NCBI GenBank assembly: GCA_902729315.2
Contig: LR746265.1
Span: 8,675,392 to 8,739,391 of the forward strand
Reading direction: 5' to 3'
Source: Spirodela intermedia
Taxonomy: Eukaryota > Streptophyta > Magnoliopsida > Alismatales > Araceae
DNA: 64,000 nucleotides
The notes beneath the pieces were generated by a model. That model saw only the letters and a program-made list of their open reading frames with translations. It was not told the DNA's origin and did no database searches. Each line of letters begins with the position of its first letter. Positions within the stretch are counted from its first letter, which is position 1. The position numbers and the translations under genes were made by a program. This document shows positions 23,774-35,943 of this stretch, piece by piece.

Positions 23774-24575
23774 ATATTGATAAATATAAGGTAAATACAG
23801 ATAATGAAGACTTATCAACCACAACATAATAACTAGACTAAGATGATCTAGTTCAATCGTTTTCATCCACAATATACTATCATTAGCCGTTTATTGTCAC
23901 ACCACATACCCATGAATACAATCTAAAACTCCTTCATACTTCAAAGAATAATGATCATGGTAAAGAATTCACCTATCTTTTTTTCATGAGATCCACACCC
24001 CTAATCTAGAGAAGGTAAACTTTTCTAATTGACTTACCCTTTTAAAGGAGCATTAGGCTTTGTTCGTTTAATCATACGTGTTTGTGCAAATAATCAATGC
24101 AGCAAAAGTTTTAAAATATTCAGAACATTTTTGAATTTTTTTGTTCTCCCCCCTACTTGAATGATGCATTATCTCTAATGCATGCAAATGAAGGAAGAGA
24201 TAACCTCCTCCCTACTTAAGTCTTGCATTGTCCTTAATGCATGTGAGAGAAGGGAAAAGGGAAGAAAATTCTGGTTTTTATGCCCCATCTACTACACTGT
24301 TGCCCTTGAATGGTTCTCTAACTAAAGCACTCGACCAATAAAATATGTCCTAAACAAAAGCTAGTAAGGAAATGATAGTTCTCCTCATGATAAAATATGT
24401 GCATACACACAAATAGATCAAGTCCTCAAATATTTGCTAGAGACCAACCAATCACCTCTCTCTATGTCCTAAGTACATCAAGTAATCTATTCTCTTGATC
24501 CTTAGACAAATATGATGATATAATCATTGGATAAGTTTGATGTTAATCAAAAAATATATACTTTAATGAAGATAT
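23774..24575. repeat. Gypsy-derived segment, second direct copy
   Basis: Direct repeat of 20,735-21,496 at an offset of about 3.04 kb. It includes the last 26 bases of the kinase upstream region, so it was copied after the kinase unit came to lie next to this segment. No gene. Confidence 0.65.
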
Positions 24576-24988
24576 TGATAAGTTTTCATTATCATGAGTT
24601 AATAATTAATTAATAATATAGTTTTAATCTAAACTCTTGATAAATAGACTTATATTTATGTCAAATTATAAAAAATAGTTTTTAATTGATTAATTTGGCT
24701 AATTATGAAAGCTTATGTGAATTTATATAATTTTTATAATCTTATTTTTGAGTTAAATAAAGAGAAATAAAATAAAAAGATAGAAGAAAGAGAAAACATG
24801 CCACCTAGTCGAGCCCATAAATAGGTTGGAAGCATTGACAGGCGGAATCATGAGTAAGGGCTTGAGCGGCTAAAGATAAACTGATAGGGGGACACATGTG
24901 CGTCACTCCCCTTCCACATCACCAATGACCAATTAGGCATGCGACAAAGAGTGGCCATACACATGTTAGAAAGGGATACATTGATTAT
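24576..24988 (+). mobile_element. LTR fragment hosting the full element
   Basis: Same type as 21,497-21,909. It is interrupted after ATTAT (24,984-24,988) and continues at 34,874 after the inserted element. Confidence 0.65.
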
Positions 24989-26591
24989 TGATGTGACTTA
25001 GTCGTTGTATTGTAAATCATGCAAATTTAAAATTTATAAAACTAGAAAATATGAATTTTCAGATATTTAGAAATATTTCTGAATAAATATATCAATTATA
25101 ATTCAATAAAAATTTCAAAAATAATGGTAATTTTCTAGGTCAATCAGAGGGATGTAATATAGTATCTGGCAATTATTCAAAATTGTCCTCAAAGAATACT
25201 ATTTTCTATGAATTTTATACTAGTAAATGAAAATGAAATATATTTAAAATTTACAAAAAAAAGAAATACGGGTGTAGACATCAGGATGATGCTAGCACTT
25301 GGCGAATGCAAATCGGGTGAAAATAGAGTTCCACCTAGTGATTCTTACAAAAGTCAGAAGAATCGTAATGAAATGAAGTATATCTTTGTAAATTTAAAAT
25401 CAACAAATTATCACTAAATGGAACGAAAATTAAGTTGAAAGTAGGAAAATAAAATTCCGACGTCAAGGCGGTGATGCGTCGGCGATGCACTAGAATCTTG
25501 AGCATTCGGGAGGATTGTCGTGCAGTGTCCATGGCCTTGAAGGCTCTCCTTGGACAAAGACAATGTGAGCAATCTCTAGATCTCCTTGCAAAGTCTAAAG
25601 ATCAATGAATGGGTTGTTGAATCCTCTCTGGCGACTGTCACCCCTAGTGGAACGGAAAAATGACAACTTTGCGGCTCTCTAGTGGCTGTCACCCGACAAA
25701 GAAGAGCTGGATGCAGGTGAGGTGTGTGTCAAGAAGCTTCATCCTCAGATCTGTGCAGCAAGAAGAGGCTCTTCATTGCATCTAGTATGCTCTCAAGAGG
25801 TGGTGACTCGTCTCCCAACAGATTGTCTTCTTCCCAATGACAGCTTGTTCGTCGATCAATTAGAGATGAGTTACTCGATGGATTTGCAATGCTTTTATCG
25901 CGAATCGTTTAGCAATTTTAGTAACAATGCTCCACGAATCGTGTTGACAAGATTTTCATCAATGATTCAGTGATTCTAGTTGCTTAGTTCTTCACCAACG
26001 ATCTGTAGGAAAGTCACGATAATCAAATAAATAAAATATGAATTTTGGCTTTGGGAGGATTTGAACCTGCACCGGTTGCATCCTCGCCCTTTCTGGGGAG
26101 GTGTGACGTGGGTTAAAAAGTCCCACATCAATTGTGTGCTGAAATTTCTAGTGAATATATAGTAATACTACATTTCTGATCAAGTCCCTTTCTCGCATGT
26201 GTACGACCACTCCTTGTCCCACAGTCGATTGGCCACTAGTGACATGGAAGGGGGGTGGCGTACATGTGTCCAATTGGTCCAAGCCACTCGAGCCCCTACT
26301 CACAGCTACTCCCCGATTGCACTTCCGATCTACTTGTAGGCCCAATTGGCCAGTGGGTCCCCCCATTTTGTCTTATTTTTATTTTAATTTCTTTTTCTTC
26401 ATTTATCTCAAAAGTAAAACTATAAAAATTATGTAAAATCGTATAAAGCCACATAATTACCCAAAAATTCACGTTAATCAATTGAAAACAACTTTTCACA
26501 CTTTAACATAAATATAAGTCTATTTATCATGAATTAAGGCTAAAACTATATTATTTACTAATTATTAACTCATGATAATTAAGACTTACCA
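24989..26591 (-). repeat. 3' LTR of the complete element (1603 bp)
   Basis: TGATGTGACTTAG to ACTTACCA; the usual TCA end is mutated to CCA. Next to it on the interior side lies the polypurine tract. Confidence 0.75.
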
Positions 26592-27347
26592 CACCCCCCA
26601 ACTTAAATCATTGCTAGTCCCTTAGCAATGGAATTACGAAAATAAAAATTTACAAATCTCAAACATCATATTTCAATACATAAAAAGAAAAAAAATACAA
26701 TCAGAAATGATGCACCTTTAGACACTTTAGATTCTTATATCAAGTATTTAAGAATGATGTCAAGCACTTAAATGTTTAAGCATTTCTTCGAATAGCAATC
26801 TAGACTTCACTTCTTCTATTCACATCTTTATCACTTCTTCACTCATAGATATATTTACAAGATGTTCTAATTATTAATACTCATCCAAGAATATATATTG
26901 ATCTTATATTTCCTTTTTTTCATGGCTTGATTTTTGAAGTTTGTACTATATTTCTTCCTTCTCTTTTTTTTTATATATATAGTGGATAAGTAGCTTTTTT
27001 CGTAGAAAAATTTTGACAATAAGAATGATGTCTCACACCCTCTATGTGTACACTTCATTTTCAGGGCTTTCACTTTATCCACTTATTTTGCAGTAAGTGT
27101 TTTTCTATGCATGATTTTCAATAATGAGAATAATGTCTCACACCCTCTATGTGTACTCTTCGTTTCTAGATTTTTCACATTGCTCTCTCTTTTTTATTTT
27201 TTTTCGAAATAAGTAATTTTTCCTCACAGGTCCTATAGATCGGGGTACAAAACTCTCCATTAAACTCAAATGATCAATCAAATTTTCACATCAAGTAAGT
27301 ACTATCCATCAAGATCATGAAGTAAAAAATCTGTAAAATCAAATCCA
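26592..27347 (-). mobile_element. 3' interior of the complete element
   Basis: Begins with the polypurine tract (minus strand AAGTTGGGGGGTG). It includes two copies of a phrase containing AATGTCTCACACCCTCTATG (about 27,025-27,055 and 27,130-27,160). No convincing ORF. Confidence 0.55.
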
Positions 27348-27589
27348 TGTTATATATTATGTATCGAAGGAGTATGATGGCAAGCAAGACCCATCTCCAT
27401 TAGCTTAGGAGACATCGGTAGTCTGAGTTCAGCCTGATCGACGCACAAAGATGAAGGAGCTTGGCTTTCGCTATGCGGCCTAGCCCTTTGGACGACAACA
27501 TTCCACCTCTGTGACGATGACGAGCTCAAGCTGACCCGTATCTTTCTTTGTATTTTCACGTTGACTTGTTGGGCCTCACATTTGTGTGT

Positions 27590-27930
27590 TAGCAGGCCCA
27601 TTTCTATGTGTGTGTGTTGTTGTTTTTCTCCCTTTCTTTAGGATTTTATTGGGTCTCTCTTTGAGGCCCAATTAAAACCCTAAGGGGGGGGAACCTATGT
27701 GTCTTTCCTTTTGGGCCTCTTTTGGGGCTTATTTGGGTCTTCATTTGAGGCCCACTTAAGCACCATAAGAGGGCCTCCCTCTTTCTCCTTTTAGGGGAGC
27801 TTATTGGATCTCTCTTTAAGAGGCCCAATAAGCCCCTTTTGTAGCCTTTGTGGCTTATGGGCTTGAGGGTCTTAAGTGGACCCACCTCCCCTTAGCCCAC
27901 TTGTGGGCCCCCATATAAGGGGAGGTAGGA
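27590..27930 (+). repeat. Degenerate GGCCCA-rich repeat
   Basis: Four or five imperfect units of roughly 60-70 bp built around GCTTATTGGGTCTCTCTTT and GAGGCCCA. They lie just before the CCATATAAGGGG box and may be promoter elements. Confidence 0.4.
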
Positions 27931-28650
27931 CCCCCCCTCAAAAGAGCACTATATTTTTGAGAGAGATTATCATTTTGTGAGTACCTTCTCTGTGATCTAG
28001 GATAGGGAGGAAAGGAGGAAGAGGAAGGCCATCAATACCCCTTTGAGGACTTCGTTCCTTGTGATGCTACTGCCTGAGAAGTCCCACTACCACCTAAGAC
28101 CACTGCTGCCGCCGGCCATCTCATTGCCACCAGGGAGCTCGCCACCATCACCAGACGAAATGGTCGTGGCTGCCGCTGCAGCCACCGCCACCTCTACTGG
28201 AACCCCGTCACACTGTCGTGACGAAAGGGGCTTGCTTTGCCTCACTATGAGCCGTCACTGAGCACTCCGTCGAAGTCTCTCGACTCTTGGTTTGACTGCA
28301 GCCTCTTCCTCTGGAACTCCACCATAAACTCGCCGGAGCCGCCCTCCGCCACTCTACCCAGTCGCTGGCCATTCGCCGACGAACGCCGATCTGCCACCGA
28401 CATCGGAAGAGACCCTGCTGCTGTGTTGACGAGCCAAATCCAGTCCAAGCTCTGCAGGCCCCCGCCAGAGTTTCCTGACGATCTGCCATCATCGCACTAT
28501 TTTTGGCGCTGCCTAGACTAGGAGGGCTCAACCCTCCTTGGTATCGCTGGCTGGATTGTCTCCTTCCTCTACTCCACTTCTCGGTGCCACCAGAGAAGGC
28601 CGACCCTTTCGGCAATGGTTGGTTTGCCACCCAACCGCCAACATTTGGCA

Positions 28651-28790
28651 TTCTTGCCGAAGCACGGTTGACGCTCAGCCTTCCTGACGAAGTGTCGCTG
28701 ATGCTTGGCCTTCCCGCTGAAGCGCCGCTGACGCTCGGCCTCCCACCGAAGCACCGCTGACACTTGACATTCCCGCTGAAGCGCCACCGC
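28651..28790 (+). repeat. 30-bp minisatellite, about 4.5 units
   Basis: Imperfect units of the form CTTCCCGCTGAAGCGCCGC followed by TGACGCTCGGC. In one plus-strand frame they encode ten-residue units such as LPAEAPLTLG. Confidence 0.6.
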
Positions 28791-28894
28791 CGCATGCGCC
28801 TCGCGCGTTGGTTCCTACGACCCACACGCCCACCCCGCACCACTGCCCGCGTGCCCTAGGGCACGCTGCACGGCTTGCCGCACACACCTGCTAG

Positions 28895-29008
28895 CATGCC
28901 CTTCGGCCCACCAGCAGGCCCACACCCACTAACATGCCCTTCGGCCCACCAGTGGGCCCATGCCTGTTAGCGTGCCCTTCAGCCCACCTATAGGTCCACG
29001 CCCATGTC
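28895..29008 (+). repeat. 38-bp tandem repeat, three units
   Basis: CATGCCCTTCGGCCCACCAG recurs at 28,895 and 28,933, with a diverged copy at 28,971, a regular 38-bp spacing. Confidence 0.7.
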
Positions 29009-29578
29009 GACTGTGCCACGCCCTAAGACGATGACTTCTGTGACTTTGGACTAGGACCGACCATCGATGCTGAGCATTGCTCTTCACTAGACGTCTCTAC
29101 CTTCGTTGAATCTTTGTTCCATCACGATCCACTAGGCTACACAGCCCCAAAGGTTAGCTCTGTACCCCTTCCTCTTAAGTTTAATTATCTCTCGAAGGGT
29201 TTTCTCAGCTCATCTCCACCACTATCAGGAGAACGTAGACAAGATAGGATGGTTATCAGATTGTGACTTCTGACACTGTGCTACATTTGTCACCGATCGT
29301 GAGCTGCAGCCCTAGGCTACCTCATGACGATTGTTTTGTCGTCTGTCCGGACGTGGACCGAGAGGGCCTCAATTACCATCGTCGAGTGTTTCTCCGAGTT
29401 GTCCTGGGTTGATATTACATATTGGTACGCCTACCTATACTTAGGTTACGTGGTTAGACCTAGAGTCTAGGGTCCAGACATTCTTATCGGATTGATCCGA
29501 CTACCCTATCCTAGGTCTCAAGTTTTATTGATAAGATACAAGGGTTCTTGCCCCATCCTACATCAGAATATTCCAACA

Positions 29579-30785
29579 TTTCATGCTACTAGATTATTCT
29601 TTTAACTCAATAATAATCTTCTTAGTATCTTTTGGTATCAATCAATTTAATTGATTTAATTTTTCATGTATGCAATATGATGTAAGAAATTTGTAAATTA
29701 GATAGTTCTAATAGTTCTATTTTCTATTTTTAGTTCTAGTTTTAGTAATAATAAATTTGTCAAAAATAAATCAAAACTATCCTCTTTATAGTTGTAATTT
29801 CGAATTTTAGTAATATATGTTTAGGGGATTGAAATGTGAGAAAAAAGTCTCTAGAATTTCAAATTTCGGGATGTTTTTTGTTTGCTATTTTTGACAGGGT
29901 CTTGTCCCTGATAGAAAACCAGAAAATAGATATTGTAGTTTACCAAATTTTATTTTATTTGTATTTTTTCAGTTGCTATTCTAATACAAACACATGTTCT
30001 TAATCATCCTATAGCATAAATTAATAATGAATACTTCATCCCCCAACTTAAAAATGACATTGTCCTCAATGACACAGAAAGTTCAAAATAGAATATGTAG
30101 AAAATATAATTTTCAAGTGAAGCATGCATATGTACAAAGTTAAGCATTAAAAATATTTTCATAAATGATAAAGCTCAAAAAGACATCACCTCAACCTCAT
30201 TTTTAATTTTCCACTTCATCTTACACTCCTCTTGCACTTTTTTTAAAAAATAAATACATAAACAAATACTACAAAATTCTAAGAAAAATAGAGCTTAGAA
30301 AAAAAATCAAGCAAAATGAAATAAAAACCATGGGTTGCGTCTCATGCAACACTGAATTTAATGTCTTTAGCTGGACAACTCTTAGATCATATAAGATGAT
30401 CTATGGCCATCAAAATATATTTGTATCCCAAGGTAAGTTTCATGATATTCTTTTTCAGATTTAGCATAAATTCATATACTTTATATATACCTTGACATAC
30501 TTTTAGTCAAAACAAAATAGAAATTAACAAAAAATTATCAAAAATAATATTTTTATTTAAAAAAAAATCTTTCCTCATTTCTATCTTGTTTTGTAAGACT
30601 CTCATTCATTAATAAATACTTTCTATTAATAGATCATAAAATATGATTAGGCCATATAATTTTCAAATTAGCTCTTACACAATCTAAATTTTTTTCATCT
30701 AAATTGATATATCTAATTCTTCCACTCATCAATTTCTTAATGTGTTCTTTTATCTGCATAATCTTCCCCTACTCCATTTTATCTT
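29579..30785 (-). mobile_element. Non-coding interior of the gypsy element
   Basis: AT-rich, with stops in all frames. At 30,039-30,071 CCCCCAACTT followed by CATTGTCCTCAATG is the reverse complement of the typical post-pol purine motif. From 30,135 onward it is duplicated, inverted, at the right end of the window. No gene. Confidence 0.5.
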
Positions 30786-31157
30786 TCATACATATTTATT
30801 CAATTTGCGAGGAGTGAAATATTTCAAGCTTAGAAATAATTCTAATAGGCTATGGGTTTTGAAGGATTGAAGGATTGAAGGATTGTCTTCTTTAATCTCA
30901 GATCTAATAAATTCAGTAAAATTCAAATTTGCTCCTCCAAAATTATCTCTATATTCATATTCATTATTTTCGTTTCTCCTCATTAGTTGAATCAACTCTT
31001 TTTCTAACTTTTCGTTTCTCAACTCATCAAATTCTTCATCTTCCCAAGAGTTATTTTTTAATTTTAGTATATGATATACATCATCATCTTCACTATCAAC
31101 ATCCATGGTTGTAAAATTATGATTAGATTTATTAATTTCGTCTCCTACATCTCCCAA
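30786..31157 (-). CDS. Acidic ORF of the element, unknown function
   Basis: 123 codons, rich in Asp, Glu and Asn, starting MGDVGDEINKSN. An acidic stretch (DVDSEDDDVYHIL) is followed by a charged region with ELRNEKLEKELIQLMRRNEN that could form a short coiled coil. No domain is recognised. It lies downstream of gag where protease and reverse transcriptase would be expected in an autonomous element. It may be a retained open segment or a fragment of a larger broken frame. The exact inverted copy is 62,978-63,349. Confidence 0.35.
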   Translation of the reverse strand: MGDVGDEINKSNHNFTTMDVDSEDDDVYHILKLKNNSWEDEEFDELRNEKLEKELIQLMRRNENNEYEYRDNFGGANLNFTEFIRSEIKEDNPSILQSFKTHSLLELFLSLKYFTPRKLNKYV

Positions 31158-31204
31158 ATCAATTGATTTTTCCTTACCTAAAATAGATTTTTCTTCATTT
31201 CTGT

Positions 31205-31525
31205 CCTTAGTCCCTTCTACTTAAATTTGGATGATTTTTCCATAATCAGCTGCTCCAAAATTTGCTCTTTCTTCATCTAGGTCTCTTTTTACTCATCATC
31301 TTCACTATATTTATTCATCAATTGTGAGCAATAAATGATTTTATTCAATTTTTCTACTACTATATTTTCGACCTTACTCCCTTCTACTTAAATTCAAATT
31401 TGCTCCTCCAAAATTACTCTTTCTTCATCTAGGTCTCTTTTTTCTCATCATCTTCACTATATTTATTCATCAATTGTGAGCAATAAATGATTTTATTCAA
31501 TTTTTCTACTACTATATTTTCGATC
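31205..31525 (-). repeat. Tandem duplication, about 150-167 bp, two units
   Basis: CTTCTACTTAAAT...CTCTTTCTTCATCTAGG... recurs with offsets of 167 and 152 bases, so the units differ by a 15-bp indel. The inverted copy at 62,610-62,930 carries the same duplication. Confidence 0.7.
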
Positions 31526-31619
31526 TTAATATTCTCATTTACTTCTAATGGATCATCAATTTCTTCTAATAATTAGAAATAAGGATCAATATATTTACTG
31601 TCATAACATTTTCATTTTG

Positions 31620-33000
31620 TGGGTTTTTTTTAGATTCATGCTACTAGACTCCCCTTGCTGCAATCCTATTGTTGGACGGTTCCCTAGATTTTCTATAGGC
31701 TGATTAGGTAATTGTCTCTCTTCTCTCTTATTCCAAGAGCCTCTATAATTTATTTCTGATGCAACATCATTTGGTTCATAGTTTGTTGCATCATTTGGCT
31801 CATTTGCTACATCATTTCCATAGCATCAGGTTGGATTTGAGAGGACCGATTTTTCTAAAATCTATGTTCTTGTTTTGAACGAAATTTAAAATTTGAATTA
31901 GATCTAAGTGCTTTTAGATTTTGAATATTATTTGGGTTTCTCCACGAAAAATTATTCCTCCAATTAGGATTATAAGAATTAGAAAAATATTTCTTATTTT
32001 TACTAAAATCGTGGGATACCTACACTTGTTCTTGCCTATGATGATATTGAAATTTTAAATGATCATTTTTACCATACATAGGACATGTACTACTTGAATT
32101 AAATTGAGGGTTAAGAGGCTTTCTAATATTGTCAATAAGTAAATCAAGTTTTTCTAATCTTTCATTAATCTGATTAACCTCATTTGTAAATTTAGAATCA
32201 TCATCATGATGCAATTCATAAATTCTTCTCTTCTTATCCCTATCATATAATTCAAAAGAAACTTAATCTCTAAAATTTTCACTTAAATTCTCATAAAGAC
32301 TATAAATCTCATCAGAAGTTTTCTCCATAAAAGTTCCTCCACATATAGAATCAATCATATTTCTATGTTGTTCTAATAATCTATTATAAAAAGTTCTATT
32401 GAGTTGCCACTTAGGTATAGCATGATGAGGACACTTATTAAGTAAATGTTTGAATGTTTCCCATGTCTCATGTAAAGTTTCTTCTGATCTTTGAGGAAAA
32501 CTTCATATATGTTTTCTCAAGTTTTGAGTTTTTCTTAAGGAATAAAATTTTCGAAGAAAAGCCTATTCTATGTCTTTCTCTATCTAATGTGAATAGCTAA
32601 TGGCTAGCTTTGTCTCTAAGTATATGAAGAAATAATTTCATCTTAATAATTTTTGGTGTAACTTGAGGGAGATTAACTAAATCACAGACCATATGAAATT
32701 TTTCCAAGTGCTAATGAGATTCCTCTAAAGGCAATCCATGAAAATTAGGGAGCATTTGAAAAATTCCTAGATTTATTTTGAATTTAAAAGTGGGTGCTAA
32801 TGGGACTTTAATATTGGATGCTCTTTGAAATGAATCAGAGATATAATAATTTTTCACGGCCATAAGGTTGTTCTCAGTTTGACCTCTACTTCCTTCAAGA
32901 TCCATCAAAATTAATTTTTCTTTCTGATTTTTAGTTTTGAATGAAATAATGAAAGGATTTTCTAGCCTTGGATGCAAGGATCTTCTACCATGCATAAAAA
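31620..33000 (-). pseudogene. Broken gag of the complete element
   Basis: Starts MHGRRSLHPRLENP at 32,995. It contains the Tat/Athila capsid signature (PNFHGLPLEE, then ETWETFKHLLNKCPHHAIP in a second frame). Further on comes a degenerate zinc knuckle CPMYGKNDHLKFQ in which two expected Cys are Tyr, then SNSYNPNWRNNFSW, a typical post-knuckle motif. At least four stops and one frame change break it. Fragments open today are 32,995-32,711 and 32,214-32,020. Inverted copy at 61,140 to about 62,510. Confidence 0.8.
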
Positions 33001-33192
33001 AATCAATAAATTAGACATAAAAGTTTAGTAATTATTACCCTCCTTTAGTATGCTCCAGTCCTTGCCTTGCTTCTCTTTGTTCCCTTTAAAAAAAAAAAAA
33101 TGGCAAAAATAAAATAAAATAAGAGTTGAATTTTTTGTGTACTCTAAGAGAAAAATAGAGAAATACTAAATATTATGCAATACATCCATTGC

Positions 33193-33210
33193 TCTTAGCA
33201 ATGGTGCCAA
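33193..33210 (-). other. Primer-binding site, tRNA-Asp type
   Basis: On the minus strand it reads TGGCACCATTGCTAAGAG just inside the 5' LTR, a decayed form of TGGCGCCGTTGCCGGGGA. Confidence 0.65.
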
Positions 33211-33214
33211 AATT

Positions 33215-34873
33215 TGACGTGACTTAGTCATCTTACTGTAAATCACATAAATTTAAAATTTATAAAACTAGAAAATACGAATTTTCAGATATTTAGAAGT
33301 ATTTTTGAATAAATATATCAAGTATAATTTAATAAAACTTCCTAAAATAATATAATTTTCTAGGTCGATCAAATGAATGTAATAGAGTATCTAGTACTTA
33401 TTCAAAATTGCCCTCAAAGAATACTATTTTCTATAAATTTTATACTAGTATATGAAAAGGAAATATATTTAAAATTACGAAAAAAAGAAATAGGGGTATA
33501 GATGTCAAGATGATACCAGCGCTTGGCAAATGCAAATTGAGCGAAAATAGAGCTCCGCTCAGTGATTCTTATATAAGCGATTACAAATGATTTAATTGAT
33601 CAAGTTAAGATCTAGAAAAACCGAAAGAATCATAATGAAATGAAGTATATCTTTGTAAATTTAAAATTAATAAATTATCACTAAATGAAAGGAAAATTAA
33701 GTTGAAAGTAGGAAAATAGAGTTCCAACATCGTGATGGTGATGTGTCAATGATGCATCAGAATCTTGAGCATTCAGGAAAATAGAGTTCCAACATCTCCG
33801 CTTAGTGATGGTGTAGTGTCCATGGCCTTGAAGGCTCTCTTTGGACAAAGACGACGTGGGCAATCTCTAGATTTCTTGTGAAGTCTAGAGATCAATGAAA
33901 TAGCTTATCAAATCATCTCTGATGGCTGTCACCTGACGGAGTAGAAAAATGACAACTTTGTGGCTCTCCAACGACTGTCACTCGACAGAGAGGAGCTAGA
34001 TGGAGGTGGGGTGCATGTTAGGAAGCTTCATCCTCAGATCCACACAACAAGAGGAGGCTCTTCATCGCATCTAGTATGCTCTTAGGAGGTGGCGACTTGT
34101 CTCCCAATGGATTGTCCTCTTTCCGACAATAACTTGTTTGTCAATCAATCGAAGATGAGTTACTTGATAGATTCACAATCTTTTTATCATGAATTGTTCA
34201 GTAATTTTAGTAACAATGCTCTGCGAAATGTATTGACGAGATTTTCGCCGATGATTTAGTGATTTTGGTTACTTAATCCTTCATCCGTGGTCTACAAGAA
34301 AGTCATGATAAATAGATAAACAAAATATGAATTTTAGCTCTAGGAGGATTCGAACTTGCGCCGATTGCCCCCCTGCCTTTTCTAGGGAGGTGTGATGGGG
34401 GTTAAAAAAGTTTTACATCGATTGTGTGCCAAAATTTCTTGTGAATATATAGTAATACTACATTTTTGATCAAGTCTTTTTCTCGCACATGTACAACCAC
34501 TCCTTGCCCCACAGTCAACTAGCCACCAATGATGTGGAAGGGGGGTGGCACACATGTGCCCAATCGGTCCAAGCCGCTCGAGCCCCTGCTCATGACTACT
34601 CCCCAACTGTGCTTCCGACTTGCTTGCAGACCTGAGGGGTTCCCCCATTTTGTCTTATTTTTATTTTAATTTATTTTTCTTCATTTATCTCAAAAGTAAG
34701 ACTATAAAAATCATATAAAATTGTATAAAATCACATAATTACCCAAAAATTTACGTTAATCAACTAAAAACAAATTTTCACACTTTAACACAAATATAAG
34801 TCTATTTATCATGAGTTTAGGCTAAAACCATATTATTTATTAATTATTAACTCATGATAATGAAGACTTATCA
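33215..34873 (-). repeat. 5' LTR of the complete element (1659 bp)
   Basis: TGACGTGACTTAG to ACTTATCA. A 20-odd-base phrase (GGAAAATAGAGTTCCAACATC) occurs twice near 33,710 and 33,777, a local duplication. It corresponds, inverted and with the same outer flank, to the LTR at 5192-6829. Confidence 0.78.
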
Positions 34874-35943
34874 ATGATCAAGTCTAGTATTACTATATAT
34901 CAACCTCAAAACTCGGCATATAACCAATGTGGGACTAAACCTGGGGTCATAGCCTCTGAAAAGTTTTAATAATTTAATACTTAAAATATCCCTTGTTTAG
35001 TAAACTAGACAAATTTTAAATTTATAAAACTAGAAACTTGGCATCTTAATTTGACTAATTAAATCATCTATAATCATTTATGTAAAAATCACCAGGTAGA
35101 ACTCTATTTCTACCTGATTCGCATTCATTAGGTGCTGACATCATCTTGACATCTACACATTTATTTCCCTTTTTCACAAATTTGAAATATATTTTCTTTT
35201 CTTTTTTTAATTTAAAATTTATAAAAAAATCCTATTCTTTGAGAACATTTCTGAAATATTACCTGACATTATATTACATCCTTGTGATTGACCTAGAAAA
35301 TTTCTACTATTTTTAGAACTTTCATTAAACTATAATTGATATAATTATTCAAAAATACTTCTAAATATCTAAAAATTAGTATTTTCTAGTTTTATAAATT
35401 TTAAATTTCTATGGTTTACTAAACAAGGGATATTAAAATTATTAAACTTTTCAGAGGTTGTGACCCCAAGTTTAGTCCCACATTGATTATATGCTGAGTT
35501 CTAAAGTTGATATATAGTAATACTAAATTTGATAATCAATGTGTCCCTTCCTCACAAGTGTACCACCACTTTTTATCGCATGCCCGACTGGCCATTGATG
35601 ATGTGGAAGGGGAGTGATGCACATGTGTCCCCTATTAGTCCGTCTTTAGCTGCTCAAGCCCTTACTCACGATTCTGCCTATCTATGCTTCCAACCTACTT
35701 GTGGGCTTGACTAGGTGACAAGTTTTCTCTTTTTTTTATCTTTTTATTTTATTTCTCTTCATTTACCTGAAAAGTAAGATTATTAAAATTATATAAATTC
35801 ACATAAAATTTCATAATTAGCCAAATTAACCAGCTAAAAACTATTTTTCATAATTTGACATAAATATAAATCTATTTATCATGAGTTTAGATTAAAACTA
35901 TATTATTAATTAATTATTAACTCATGATAATGAAGGCTTATCA
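34874..35943. mobile_element. Rest of host LTR, then hybrid LTR
   Basis: 34,874-35,036 continues the LTR broken at 24,988. At about 35,037 the sequence jumps inside a shared AAACTAGAAA to a hybrid LTR like 46,512-47,445, ending in TTATCA at 35,943. No gene. Confidence 0.55.

Larger units (their letters stand above)
27348..29578 (+). mobile_element. GC-rich island, possible foreign LTR
   Basis: Compositionally unlike its surroundings. It starts TGTTATATATTATG and ends AATATTCCAACA, an ending common in Ty1/copia LTRs. A CCATATAAGGGG box lies near 27,910. Several overlapping ORFs occur on both strands (longest 28,208-28,843 minus, 211 codons), but their composition follows the simple repeats and I do not support any as a gene. 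No target duplication is visible at these ends, so the limits are tentative. It may be a solo LTR or another insertion, or captured host DNA. Confidence 0.35.
24989..34873 (-). mobile_element. Complete decayed gypsy element (9.9 kb)
   Basis: Read on the minus strand: 5' LTR 33,215-34,873, tRNA-Asp-type primer site 33,193-33,210, gag remnants 33,000 to about 31,620, an acidic ORF 31,157-30,786, a post-pol GAGGACAATG motif near 30,060, polypurine tract 26,592-26,604, 3' LTR 24,989-26,591. The flanks ATTAT and ATGAT fit a 5-bp target duplication with one mutation. I see no protease, reverse transcriptase, RNase H or integrase. The interior is also split by a GC-rich island (27,348-29,578). It is probably a non-autonomous Tat-like element. 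Confidence 0.75.

Noticed and set aside
28208-28843. 211-codon ORF on the minus strand
   Set aside because: It runs through a GC-rich minisatellite with competing ORFs on the other strand. Its repetitive composition explains the length, and no domain is visible.
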